Below are positions 55,031 through 64,000 of a DNA stretch of 64,000 nt, piece after piece. The stretch's first letter is position 1. Each line of letters opens with the position of its first letter. Source of the stretch: Phycisphaeraceae bacterium (GTDB lineage Bacteria > Planctomycetota > Phycisphaerae > Phycisphaerales > Phycisphaeraceae); contig JAJDCS010000026.1 of NCBI GenBank assembly GCA_029260715.1, positions 1-64,000 on the forward strand, in the 5' to 3' direction. Under the pieces are notes generated by a model. It saw only the letters and a list, made by a program, of their open reading frames with translations. It was not told the DNA's origin and ran no database searches. The position numbers and the translations under genes were made by a program.

Positions 55031-57171
55031 ACCAGAGCAACCCGCCGCCGGGCGGCGTGGACCTGGCGGAGCGTCTTCGGCACGTGCACGTGGGTGTGCG
55101 CCCGGAGTTAGAGGTTAGCCGCCACGTGTTTCGGGGCGAGCCGGCGTACATCGTGACCGACCCGATCACGTTTCAGAGCCACCGGCTGACGCCCGCGGAG
55201 TATGAGGTGCTTGCGGCGCTCGAGTCGGAGCGGTCTTTGGACGAGACCTTCCAGGGGTTAATCGAGCGGGGCAGCCTCGAAAAAACAGACGAGCAGGATT
55301 TTTACAGTTTCATTTTCATGCTCCACCGTTTCGCGTTCTTGAACCTGCCGATTTCAGACGACAAGACGCTGTACCGCCGTTTCGAGGCCCGGCGCGCGGC
55401 GCGCCTGAAGCAGAAGGCCATGGGTTTTTTATATTTGCGCGTGCCGCTGGTGAATCCGGATCATTTTTTGACCAAGACGGTGGGGCGTGTGCGGTTCTTG
55501 TTTTCACGGTTCTTTTTTGTGGGGTGGTTGGGCTTGATGGCGGTGTGCGCCGCGGTGGCGGCGATGCGGTGGCACGACCTGATTGAGCCTCTCAACGGTG
55601 TTCTGGCGGCGGAAAACCTGCTGCTGTTCTGGGGGCTGTTTGTTGGGCTGAAGCTTGTCCACGAGATGGGACACGCGTACGCGTGCAAGCATTTTGGCGG
55701 GCACGTGCCCGAGATGGGGGTGTTCCTGATCGCGTTGACGCCCTGTGCGTATGTTGACGCCAGCGCGTCGTGGGGTTTTTCCCGCGTGCGGGAGCGGCTG
55801 ATCGTCTCGCTGGCGGGGATGTACATCGAGTCGATCGTGGCGGGGGTGTCGCTTCTGGTGTGGAGCGTGACGGCGCCGTCGCTGATCCACGACCTGGCGT
55901 ACCAGGCGTGCTTCATGGCGAGCGTGGTGACCGTGGCGTTCAACGTCAACCCGCTGATGAAGTTCGACGGGTATTACATCTTGACCGACCTGATCGGCAT
56001 GCCCAACCTCCGCCAGCAGTCGGTGGCGTTTGTGCGGGGTGTCTTTAAGCGTATAGCGTTGGGGATCAAGTCGCCCGATGCGCCGCGGTCGTTTTCGACC
56101 CGGGTGATCCTGTTTTCTTATGGTGTTGCATCATCGGTGTACAAGGTGTTTGTGGTGTTTGCCATCGCGGGCCTGATCGCCACGAAGCTGTTTCTGGTGG
56201 GTATGGCGTTGGCGGCGGCGTATGCCGGCACGCTGGCGTTTCGGCTGGTCCAGTCGGCAACGCGTTACCTGTGGTGGTCGCCCGACACCGTGGCGGTGCG
56301 CCCCAGGGCGATCGCGGTCAGTGTGCTGCTGATCCTTGTGGTGCCCTTGGGGATCGCGGCGGTTCCGCTGCCGGTGAAGGTCACAACGCCTGGCGTGGTC
56401 ACGACCGAAGCCGAGCGTGTGCTGCGCGCCGGCACGCCGGGGTTTGTGAAGCGGGTCCACGTGCAGCCGGGCGATCGCGTGGCCGCGGGCGGGGTGCTGG
56501 TGGAGATGGTGAACCCCGACCTCGATTCAGCAGTGGCCCAGGCGGCGGCACAGGTCGAGACGTCCGAGCTACGCATCCAAGCCCACGAAGCGGGCGAGTC
56601 GCCCAAGGCTTCACAGGAGATCAGCCGGCTGAGCTACTTCCAAAGGCAATACGAGCACAGCCGGTCCGAGTTGGCCAAGCTGAGCGTCACCGCGCCGCGG
56701 GGCGGTTTTGTGGCCCAGTGCCTCAAGCCATCGGACGTTGACCGATTTTTGCAGACGGGCGACCCGGTGGCGACGGTCAGCGGCGGGCGGTGGGTCGTGC
56801 GGTGCTTGCTTACCGCTGATGAATTTACGGCGGCTAAGCCTGAAGTGGGGCAGGCGGTGCAGTGCCGTTCGTCTGTTGACCCGTCGCTGCGTTTGGCTGG
56901 GTCGGTGGTGAAGATCGCGGGGTCGGGTCAGCGCGAGATTGATATCCCGGAGTTAACGCACCTGGCGGGGGGGCGGATCCCGATCAACCCGCGTACCCAC
57001 GAAGCGGCTGAGCCGTATTTTGAGATTACGATTGCGTTTGAACCCGGCGAGATCCCCGCGCTGCGCAAAGGCATGACGGCCTACGCGCGGTTCGACGGCA
57101 CGTCACAATCGATTGGCGTGCAACTGGTGCGACGTCTGCTGTGGTTCCGGAACCACTTGTTGGCGGGCTAA
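55021..57171 (+). CDS. PqqD-like / M50 membrane protease / HlyD fusion
   Basis: 716 residues from ATG 55021 (a second ATG at 55027 gives an ATGA overlap). N-terminal PqqD-like domain about 25-105 (FRGEPAYIVTDPI, EYEVLAALESERSLDETFQGLI); six or more membrane segments; zinc site HEMGH at 214-218 and the NPLMKFDG motif with Asp316, as in site-2-type M50 proteases; then a periplasmic HlyD domain from about 455 (VKVTTPGVVTTEAERVL, GTPGFVKRVHVQPGDRV). Such putative peptide zinc metalloproteases occur with secretion systems. Here it may process or translocate the adjacent surface protein. No ABC exporter is in the locus. Confidence 0.88.
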   Translation: MGMNQSNPPPGGVDLAERLRHVHVGVRPELEVSRHVFRGEPAYIVTDPITFQSHRLTPAEYEVLAALESERSLDETFQGLIERGSLEKTDEQDFYSFIFMLHRFAFLNLPISDDKTLYRRFEARRAARLKQKAMGFLYLRVPLVNPDHFLTKTVGRVRFLFSRFFFVGWLGLMAVCAAVAAMRWHDLIEPLNGVLAAENLLLFWGLFVGLKLVHEMGHAYACKHFGGHVPEMGVFLIALTPCAYVDASASWGFSRVRERLIVSLAGMYIESIVAGVSLLVWSVTAPSLIHDLAYQACFMASVVTVAFNVNPLMKFDGYYILTDLIGMPNLRQQSVAFVRGVFKRIALGIKSPDAPRSFSTRVILFSYGVASSVYKVFVVFAIAGLIATKLFLVGMALAAAYAGTLAFRLVQSATRYLWWSPDTVAVRPRAIAVSVLLILVVPLGIAAVPLPVKVTTPGVVTTEAERVLRAGTPGFVKRVHVQPGDRVAAGGVLVEMVNPDLDSAVAQAAAQVETSELRIQAHEAGESPKASQEISRLSYFQRQYEHSRSELAKLSVTAPRGGFVAQCLKPSDVDRFLQTGDPVATVSGGRWVVRCLLTADEFTAAKPEVGQAVQCRSSVDPSLRLAGSVVKIAGSGQREIDIPELTHLAGGRIPINPRTHEAAEPYFEITIAFEPGEIPALRKGMTAYARFDGTSQSIGVQLVRRLLWFRNHLLAG

Positions 57172-57221
57172 AAGTGTTTTCAGTTGTGTGTACGGTTTGA
57201 CAGGGACCATCGCCTCAGTTC

Positions 57222-57250
57222 GGACCGCTCCCTGACGGTCGCGGTTCGTG
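57222..57250 (+). repeat. Intergenic repeat family A, copy 4
   Basis: GGACCGCTCCCTGACGGTCG then CGGTTCGTG, 50 nt after the M50 gene; stem GACCG/CGGTC intact. Confidence 0.7.
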
Positions 57251-57328
57251 ACGATCCTGCACGGATTAATCTAAATCCGTACGATAATACATTTTATTAA
57301 GAGTAAATAGGGTGGAGAAAATCCATCC

Positions 57329-57367
57329 AACCAACAATCCCCCAAAGGGGCATGCCGAGGGTTGGTT
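57329..57367 (-). terminator. Hairpin after the PEP-CTERM gene at 57391
   Basis: AACCAAC (57329-57335) pairs with GTTGGTT (57361-57367), with an inner CCCC-AAA-GGGG hairpin. No T-run on the minus strand, so termination is only likely. Confidence 0.4.
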
Positions 57368-57390
57368 TCATGAATTTAGGTTGCTGACGT

Positions 57391-58086
57391 TTAGACGACC
57401 CGTTGCCGCTTGGTCGTGTACCCCAACACGCCTAGGCCCATCATGCCCAGGATCGCGGTGATCGGTTCGGGGACTCCTGTCTCGGGGATTACTGTAAAGC
57501 TGTAGGCAAACGGATCATTTGTAGATCCGTCTCCGGAAAAGGGGCTCGGGTTTTCAGGCAATGTTAGAAAAAGCTCTTGGCCATTGGAAAAGACGGCGGT
57601 CAGCACGGAGTTTGGTGTTGCGGCACCGTTGTTGAAGAAGGTGTCTTGGAAGTCCAGGACAATGTTTTGTGCTGGGTTGCCATCAAGGTCCGCCTGGAAG
57701 CTGAATACGTCACCAGAATCAAAGCCCGAGAAGGTATACGCCAAGACACCTAGCCGAGCAGTTTGAGGCGCGGGATCATTTGGCGGTGTGAACATCAAAT
57801 CGATACCAGGGTCTATGACGTTCGTTTCGTTGTAGATTCCGGCAATTGTGGCGAAATGTCGGTCGGGGCGGCCAATAGTGATCGAGAAGCTTGTGATCCT
57901 CGCAGCTAGACTGTCGTTCGTTAGCGTCATGATGGGAACATTCGGTGGATTCAGGTTTCCTGCCTCTCCTACAATTTGAAATGTAAATCCCGCTGTTGGA
58001 ATGGCGTGCGATACTTCTGAGAAAATGGCCAATCCCATTGCCGTAACGGTTGCAATGACAAGAGACTTGAGCCTAAACATCTTCAT
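57391..58086 (-). CDS. Exported PEP-CTERM protein within the secretion locus
   Basis: 231 residues from ATG 58086, chosen because AAGGAG precedes it by 6 nt; the 58173 start lacks one. Signal peptide to about SHA-IP (residue 28), a beta-sandwich ectodomain with GFTFQIVGEAGN and an internal TFSGFDSGDVFSFQADLDG, and a tail VPEPITAILGMMG to TKRQRVV. No recognised catalytic motif. Position between the M50 and the HlyD gene on opposite strands suggests a surface component linked to this cluster, but it has its own 5' region. Confidence 0.82.
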   Translation of the reverse strand: MKMFRLKSLVIATVTAMGLAIFSEVSHAIPTAGFTFQIVGEAGNLNPPNVPIMTLTNDSLAARITSFSITIGRPDRHFATIAGIYNETNVIDPGIDLMFTPPNDPAPQTARLGVLAYTFSGFDSGDVFSFQADLDGNPAQNIVLDFQDTFFNNGAATPNSVLTAVFSNGQELFLTLPENPSPFSGDGSTNDPFAYSFTVIPETGVPEPITAILGMMGLGVLGYTTKRQRVV

Positions 58087-58256
58087 TTGGAACTCCTTGG
58101 ATCTTCGGTTCGGGCTGCTTCTGCCAACTGGTAGCCGGGAATTCACATGTGACCCGTGCCAATAGCAGCTCAAATAGCCAATATAACATCATACGGGCAA
58201 CCCAAAACGACGCCTAGTCTTCCCAATAGATTTATTCTTAGTGCGCCTAACAACAA

Positions 58257-58296
58257 TGGGTGCCACACAGCACGCCGAAGGCTGCTGTGTGCGAGG
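58257..58296 (+). repeat. Intergenic repeat family C, copy 3
   Basis: CACACAGCA and TGCTGTGTG flank CGCCGAAGGC, a 9-bp perfect stem. Part of a 410-nt spacer, 58087-58496, that also holds repeats A5 and B3 and no gene. Confidence 0.75.
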
Positions 58297-58394
58297 GGAT
58301 TGACAATCAAAATTACCTAGCGGCCTATAAACGTCACTGTTAGGTGGTCTAATACGGGTTCGGACTAATTTTGAGTCGATTTAAGACTATAAAG

Positions 58395-58478
58395 GGACCA
58401 CTCCCTGACGGCCGGGTGGCACGGCTTGCTTGCAAGCCGTGAAATGCGGCTCCGCCATGACAACTGTCACCGAATAGG
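58395..58478 (+). repeat. Fused repeats A (partial, copy 5) and B (copy 3)
   Basis: GGACCACTCCCTGACGG (58395-58411) runs straight into CGGGTGGCACGGCTTGC and the rest of a shortened family B copy (58413-58478), with the hairpin intact. The junction shows the two families can nest. Confidence 0.8.
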
Positions 58479-58496
58479 ACTAAACCGGGTGGGGCG

Positions 58497-59459
58497 TCAG
58501 CGGGCGGGCGGGCCGTACGAGGCGTGGCGGGCCCCGTCGCCGGTCGCGGTGAGGGGCTGACCCGTTCGGGCGTCTAGCTTGAGTTGCAGCGTGAACCCGG
58601 CGGGCAGCAAATCGTTTTCATTGTCGATATCAAACACACACCTGAACGTCCTGCTGGCGGGGTCGATCACCGGGTCGATCATCTTCAGCGTGCCTTCGAT
58701 CGGCTTGCTCACGGGCTCTTGAGCGTCGAGCAGGTACACCTCGCCCCGTGAAAGCTTGCCGTACAACTTCAGGGGCAGTTGGATCTGCGCTTCGAGCGTT
58801 TGCAGCGCCACGAGCATGAGGATGGGGTCGGCGGCGGTGAGCGACGTGCCGGGCTGGGCCAGCACACGCACGACCTGCCCGTCGAACGGGGCGCGCACGG
58901 TGTGGCGGGCGAGTTTTTCCCGTTCGAGCTTCAACACCGCGGCATCGATAGAGCTTTTTCTAACCGCGAGGTCGTAGGCTACCCGTGCCTGGTCGCGAGA
59001 GAGCATGGCCTCTCGCAGCTCCCATTGTGAAGCGGCTTTGCCGTCGTACGCCTCTTTGACGCGGTTGAGTTGGAGATTGGCGTGCATGTAGCTTAGCTTG
59101 GCGTGCTCGATGGTTTCGGTGTCTTCCGCTTGGAGTTTTGCGACCTTAACGGCTGCGGCCGCCACGCGCAGGTCCATGATCGCAAGGGGTTGGTCTTTGT
59201 TGACGCGTTGGCCCTCTTCGACCTGAACGTCCATCAGCACGCCCTCAAACGGAGCGGCAAGGGTGACTTGATGGCGCGGCGATACCATGCCATGCAGGTC
59301 GTTCTGGGCGCGGGGTGATTGGCTGACGGCTTGGCCCCAACGGGCTTGGGCGGGTTGGTCGCTTGCGGTTTGCTGCGCCGCCGCCTGGCTATGCCAAAGC
59401 GATACGGCCGTCAGTGCAAGGGCTACGACCCAGGGCTTACGCCCGATAATCACACTCAT
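58497..59459 (-). CDS. HlyD/RND-type periplasmic adaptor protein
   Basis: 320 residues: signal peptide ending near QAAAQQ (residue 29), first lipoyl half-motif VTLAAPFEGVLMDVQVEEGQRVNKDQPLAIMD (about 66-96), a coiled-coil hairpin 98-170, second half HTVRAPFDGQVVRVLAQPGTSL, and the beta-barrel/MP domain to the end (VIDPASRTFRCVFDIDNE). Shape of an RND or ABC efflux adaptor without a membrane span other than the signal. GGAGGT precedes the ATG. It has no inner-membrane pump beside it, so it may extend the GAF-HlyD/M50 system or serve a distant transporter. Last residues GDGARHASYGPPAR are low-complexity. Confidence 0.88.
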   Translation of the reverse strand: MSVIIGRKPWVVALALTAVSLWHSQAAAQQTASDQPAQARWGQAVSQSPRAQNDLHGMVSPRHQVTLAAPFEGVLMDVQVEEGQRVNKDQPLAIMDLRVAAAAVKVAKLQAEDTETIEHAKLSYMHANLQLNRVKEAYDGKAASQWELREAMLSRDQARVAYDLAVRKSSIDAAVLKLEREKLARHTVRAPFDGQVVRVLAQPGTSLTAADPILMLVALQTLEAQIQLPLKLYGKLSRGEVYLLDAQEPVSKPIEGTLKMIDPVIDPASRTFRCVFDIDNENDLLPAGFTLQLKLDARTGQPLTATGDGARHASYGPPAR

Positions 59460-59812
59460 ACCTTAGTACCTCCATCGACAGGGTGTATGTCATTTCTATC
59501 GGATGGTTCCGTGCTGACCTGATGGCCCGGTATGGGGTGCGCGGGCTTGTGTATGAGCGGCCGGTGGGGCTTGGCAGGCCAATAAGGGCAGGTGGGCGGG
59601 GCGTTTCGCGCCCAATAATGACACATGAGGCATTGATTTGTATTTCGGTTTGGGGCAGGGCTTTCCTGTATGGCCGCCTTCAGCTTGTAAGTTTATTTAA
59701 ATTATGGAATTAAATATCCTTAAGAAAATAATTCGCCATTGCGAAAACTGGTGGTACATTTGAAACAGGCGTCACAAACGTCATGAAGTAAGAGGCGCGG
59801 GAGGGGAGAGTT
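59460..59812. other. Divergent spacer upstream of the HlyD and small membrane genes
   Basis: 353 nt without a gene. The first 150 nt are GC-rich with a weak GGGGCG/CGCGCCC pairing; 59685-59780 is AT-rich and a likely promoter zone for both genes. Confidence 0.4.
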
Positions 59813-60004
59813 GTGTCTGTGGAGGGGGAAGCGATTTCGTCGGAGATCCAATTCCGCATGTGGATCACCATGATCGCGGCGGCGACGTTGGCAATGTCGT
59901 TTACCGTGGGTTATTACATCGGCCAGCGGCATTTTCATGACGGCCTGAACAGCGGCAGCCCCGGCGTGCAAAGCGTGATGGGGGTTCGTGGGCAGGCGGA
60001 TTGA
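59813..60004 (+). CDS. Small single-span membrane protein
   Basis: 63 residues from GTG 59813, preceded by GGAGGGGAG at good spacing, which is why it is accepted. One membrane segment at about 17-37 (WITMIAAATLAMSFTVGYYIG) with an acidic head (EGEAISSE) and a short tail of 25 residues. No family recognised. It converges with the PP2C phosphatase gene. It may be a regulatory or assembly peptide of the neighbouring adaptor system; there is no further evidence. Confidence 0.6.
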   Translation: MSVEGEAISSEIQFRMWITMIAAATLAMSFTVGYYIGQRHFHDGLNSGSPGVQSVMGVRGQAD

Positions 60005-60075
60005 CGGATCCCCGCGAATCTTTTGACACGACAGATTCCCGGGCGGGCTCGGCCGGGAGGGTCGGTTCAGTTTTT

Positions 60076-61038
60076 TCATTGAGTGGTTTGGTCGCGCCGG
60101 GATCGCCCGACATGGTTGAGCGGTCCGAACATGGCGCCGCCGACGCTGCGGATGCTGATCTCGGGCCAGGGCAGGGCGTCGCCTCGAATCGCCGAGCCGA
60201 CCAAACCCTTTAGCACCCGGAACGGCCCACATATTCTTTCCTTCCACGGCACGCTTGGGGCCAACCCATTGGGGCGGATCAGCAGCACGGTGACGTCATC
60301 GTCCGTCAGGTTGCCCCGGTGCAGGGCGGCGACGGCCTGGGTGACTGAACCGATCAGCCGATCGGGCGGGACGGGGGTAAGGGTTTGGACGACTTCCAAG
60401 AGGCCTTGCTCGCCAAGCAGCTTGCCGTCGGCGTCTTTCGCTTCGATTAACGAGTCTGTGTAGAACAGCACAAGGTCGCCCACGGCTAGCCGTTGGGAGC
60501 GTTGGTCGTATTGGCTGTGGCCTTCGATGCCCAGGGGGATATTGGCCAGGCCGGGGTTGGCGCGGGCGCCCGGCTTGAGCAGCGACCAGGCCCGGTCTTC
60601 GGCGTGGTACCACAGGGGCGGTGGGTGTCCCGCGTAGCTGAGGGTTAACTCCTGTGTCGGTGAGAAGAAGGTGGCCGCCAGTGCTGTGGCGAAGCCCCCT
60701 TCTTGAGACAGGTGCACAAACGCCCTGTTCATAGTTTGGACGAATTTGCCTTGGTCGATGTGGTTGACGTACCGCCTCATGAGCCGGCGGAGTTGGAGCG
60801 CGGTGTCGGCGACGGACGAGCCGTGGCCGCTGACGTCGGCGACGAGCAGGCGGGTGACCCGGCCGGTGGCGCAGCTCGAGACGTAATACACATCGCCCCC
60901 GCCGTCGGCGTCTTGGTAGGGGCGGCTGTAGACCCACGCGTCGAGACCGGATATGACCACGTCGCTGTCGGTGACTTGGTTGCTGCCCCAGACCTCCATG
61001 CAGGGCATGCGCTTCGCGGTGGTGGTGTTTGGGGGCAT
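60076..61038 (-). CDS. PP2C/SpoIIE-type serine phosphatase
   Basis: 320 residues with a complete PPM/SpoIIE fold: GGGDVYYV (48-55, metal Asp), LLVADVSGHGSSVAD (64-78, metal Asp), FATALAATFF, YAGHPPPLW, PLGI and LVLFYTDSLIEAKD and DDDVTVLLIRP near 275. These Mg/Mn-dependent phosphatases release regulators such as anti-anti-sigma or other Ser/Thr-phosphorylated proteins (RsbU type). There is no separate sensor domain; the first 30 residues are short. The C-terminal 45 residues are family-unrelated. Partners not nearby. Confidence 0.9.
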   Translation of the reverse strand: MPPNTTTAKRMPCMEVWGSNQVTDSDVVISGLDAWVYSRPYQDADGGGDVYYVSSCATGRVTRLLVADVSGHGSSVADTALQLRRLMRRYVNHIDQGKFVQTMNRAFVHLSQEGGFATALAATFFSPTQELTLSYAGHPPPLWYHAEDRAWSLLKPGARANPGLANIPLGIEGHSQYDQRSQRLAVGDLVLFYTDSLIEAKDADGKLLGEQGLLEVVQTLTPVPPDRLIGSVTQAVAALHRGNLTDDDVTVLLIRPNGLAPSVPWKERICGPFRVLKGLVGSAIRGDALPWPEISIRSVGGAMFGPLNHVGRSRRDQTTQ

Positions 61039-61354
61039 GGTTCGTGCTTGATTTGGGCGTTTTGCGGGTGGTTGACGCGTTCTTATCTACGGTACAGCCG
61101 ACATTTCCGCCGGGTCATATCTTGTGTGTGTCTTGTCTAAACCGTTACTTCTTGTGAGTTATTCCGGCCTGACGGGGGCGGTGCACCACGACGATCTATC
61201 AAGATATACTGTCGGCCGAGACGACTAATAGAGTTGAAGCGGTTTCGCTTTGTGTGCGTGAAGCAACCAGAAACCCGCTTTCTGAGCGGTCACAAAGTAT
61301 TATGCACGCTATGGCGGTCACGGCGGCTGGGGATACACGACCGAACGGGTTTCA
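61039..61354. other. Divergent spacer between phosphatase and lipoprotein genes
   Basis: 316 nt. No gene and no clear promoter match; nothing else recognised. Confidence 0.4.
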
Positions 61355-61924
61355 ATGGGTTTGACGACTATGGCTGATGCTTTTGTACACAAACACAGGC
61401 GCGCACGGGTTGTCGGTGTGGCGCTGTGTCTGATGGCGGTGGTGTGCGTTGCGGGTTGCAAGATGCACGTGGAGGCGGTGTCGCGGCCGGCGTACCGGCT
61501 CAAGGGGCGGGTGGCGGTCCTGGGCACGCTGCTGCGCGCCCACGAAGAGTTGTTTATCCCGCTGTATATGAAGGCGTTTCCATACCAGACGCTGGTGGAG
61601 CGGCGGGACTTGCTGGAGATTATCAATGAGCAGGACCTGTCGCCCGAGCGGTTGCGGGAAGAGACGCGCGCGAAGATCAGGCGGATCCTGGGCGTGACTG
61701 CGATCGTCTACCCGAATTTTACCGATGAGCCGCCCGGGCAGCTTTCGATCAAGGTGATCGACACGGAATCGGGCGAGATTGTGGCGGCGGTGCTGATCAC
61801 GCGTGAAAACGAGCCGTTGCTAGGCCCGAAGGCTTCGCCTAGGCGGATGATCTACAAAGGCGTGGACGCGCTGCGTGTCGAGGCCAACCGCCACGCCAAG
61901 AAAGCGTTTTGGCATTTGCGGTAG
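61355..61924 (+). CDS. Lipoprotein with CsgG-like pattern
   Basis: 189 residues; ATG 61370 is also possible. The lipobox VVCVAGC gives a lipidated Cys about residue 35. The body reads VAVLGTL, a helical LVERRDLLEIINEQDLSPERLREETRAKI, then LGVTAIVYPNFTDE and KVIDTESGEIVAAVLI. The order (strand, RxxLxxIIxEQ helix, GVTAIV strand, DTESGEIV) recalls CsgG/curli-secretion or LPP20-type outer-membrane lipoproteins. Family assignment is tentative. It faces, tail to tail, a second lipoprotein gene. Confidence 0.65.
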   Translation: MGLTTMADAFVHKHRRARVVGVALCLMAVVCVAGCKMHVEAVSRPAYRLKGRVAVLGTLLRAHEELFIPLYMKAFPYQTLVERRDLLEIINEQDLSPERLREETRAKIRRILGVTAIVYPNFTDEPPGQLSIKVIDTESGEIVAAVLITRENEPLLGPKASPRRMIYKGVDALRVEANRHAKKAFWHLR

Positions 61925-61942
61925 GCGGTGGGGGGGCAATTA

Positions 61943-62401
61943 TTATTTTTCCGGCGAGCCGACCGGCGTGGTGGGGGTATTCACCGCGTTGGTGTGTGCT
62001 GGGTTGCGCGTGGCGCTCAGGCGTTGGGCCAGCGCGTCTCTTAAGAGCATCTGGAGCGTCTGGTCGGTGGTGGTGCGGTAGATTTGGATGCGCGTCACGT
62101 CGGTGCTGACGGATTGGTAGGTGATCTTCATCTTCAGCTCTCTAGCGGATTGGAAGATGTACTCGCCGTCTAGGGCGGTGGTGTTCGACCAGCGGATTTC
62201 TAGATCGTTTTCCTCAAGCAAGTGGCGGATCGAGTCCCTGGTCTCGGCGCCGGTCGCGCCGACTATAACCACGAGCGGGTCCATGAACGCGGTCGGGTCG
62301 CCCCACAAAGCGGGGATGTCTTTCGAGGGGTGTGAGTGGCAGCCGGCGGTGGCGGTTAGCAGGCAGGCGACGATCCACGTTCTGTGGTTTAATTTTGCCA
62401 T
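61943..62401 (-). CDS. Small lipoprotein of unknown family
   Basis: 152 residues from ATG 62401, with GGAG upstream; starts further up are rejected. Lipobox LTATAGC gives lipidated Cys about residue 20. The rest is one alpha/beta unit: PLVVIVGATGAETRDSIRHLLEENDLEIRWSN and KITYQSVSTDVTRIQIYRTT, then a Ser/Thr-Pro tail. No family recognised. Tail-to-tail with the CsgG-like lipoprotein (19-nt gap). Confidence 0.65.
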   Translation of the reverse strand: MAKLNHRTWIVACLLTATAGCHSHPSKDIPALWGDPTAFMDPLVVIVGATGAETRDSIRHLLEENDLEIRWSNTTALDGEYIFQSARELKMKITYQSVSTDVTRIQIYRTTTDQTLQMLLRDALAQRLSATRNPAHTNAVNTPTTPVGSPEK

Positions 62402-62556
62402 GGTGTCACGCTCCGTGGGTTTCGGCTGTGTGGGGCGGGTTCGGGGGCGGTTGGTAAACACGGCCAGAGCCCGCTCCCCGGCAGAGAGCAACTCGTATTG
62501 TGGCGCTACGCTACCATCAATCGAAAGCCGGCTCTAGTCCGGATGTGGCGGGCTAG

Positions 62557-64000
<1,444 letters not shown>

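Overview
The window is a high-GC bacterial chromosome segment that reads as a planctomycete, most likely of the Phycisphaerae (inference). Reasons: six exported proteins end in PEP-CTERM sorting tails; there is an LEPR-XLL surface protein; hydroxysqualene-route genes hpnC-hpnD-hpnE are present; mreB is present with a membrane coiled-coil partner; and short hairpin-forming repeats recur between genes. There is no sign of phage, plasmid, IS element or CRISPR.

Layout. 1-6.7 kb: tail of an Hcp-like protein, a G-run spacer, exported MsrA, an SRPBCC/YdjM pair, a PEP-CTERM cyclophilin, a lipoprotein aspartyl protease and two VWA PEP-CTERM proteins whose 3' ends and terminators are a 144-bp near-identical duplication. 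7-10.4 kb: squalene operon hpnCDE. 10.5-16.9 kb: a redoxin, a very large PAS/GAF histidine kinase overlapping a FixJ-type regulator, and an HDOD protein. 17.3-23.7 kb: a chaperone block groEL1-groES-groEL2-dnaJ-grpE-fmdB, with a candidate sigma-54 promoter far upstream. 24-26.8 kb: an ANTAR response regulator followed by 0.6 kb of hairpins and terminators, then a PEP-CTERM protein. 26.9-36 kb: lnt, HEAT-repeat protein, MreC-like protein, small membrane protein, mreB, then cdaR/cdaA (c-di-AMP synthesis) on the other strand and clpP.

36.3-49.3 kb: PEP-CTERM protein, exported prenyltransferase-fold protein, an accessory gene of lower GC, an isolated nuoC, yebC, acylphosphatase, ppdK with a basic N-terminal extension, a thioesterase, an alginate-export-type porin, a zinc-ribbon protein, tyrS and tRNA-Thr(UGU). 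49.7-59.5 kb: the most unusual region. It holds an LEPR-XLL/RTX-like/beta-helix surface protein, a PilZ protein, a GAF-HlyD adaptor, a PqqD-like/M50 protease/HlyD fusion, a PEP-CTERM protein and another HlyD adaptor. It resembles a secretion or surface-assembly module in which a membrane M50 protein replaces the usual ABC exporter. 59.8-64 kb: a small membrane protein, a PP2C/SpoIIE-type phosphatase, two lipoproteins and the 3' part of a hybrid histidine kinase that runs off the window.

Together the window pairs envelope biogenesis (lipoprotein acylation, MreB, hopanoid precursors, sorted surface proteins, adaptors) with nucleotide second-messenger and phosphorelay control (CdaA, PilZ, HDOD, PP2C, hybrid kinases). 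Starts were judged from Shine-Dalgarno spacing and signal peptides; all functions come from motif recognition, not database searches.
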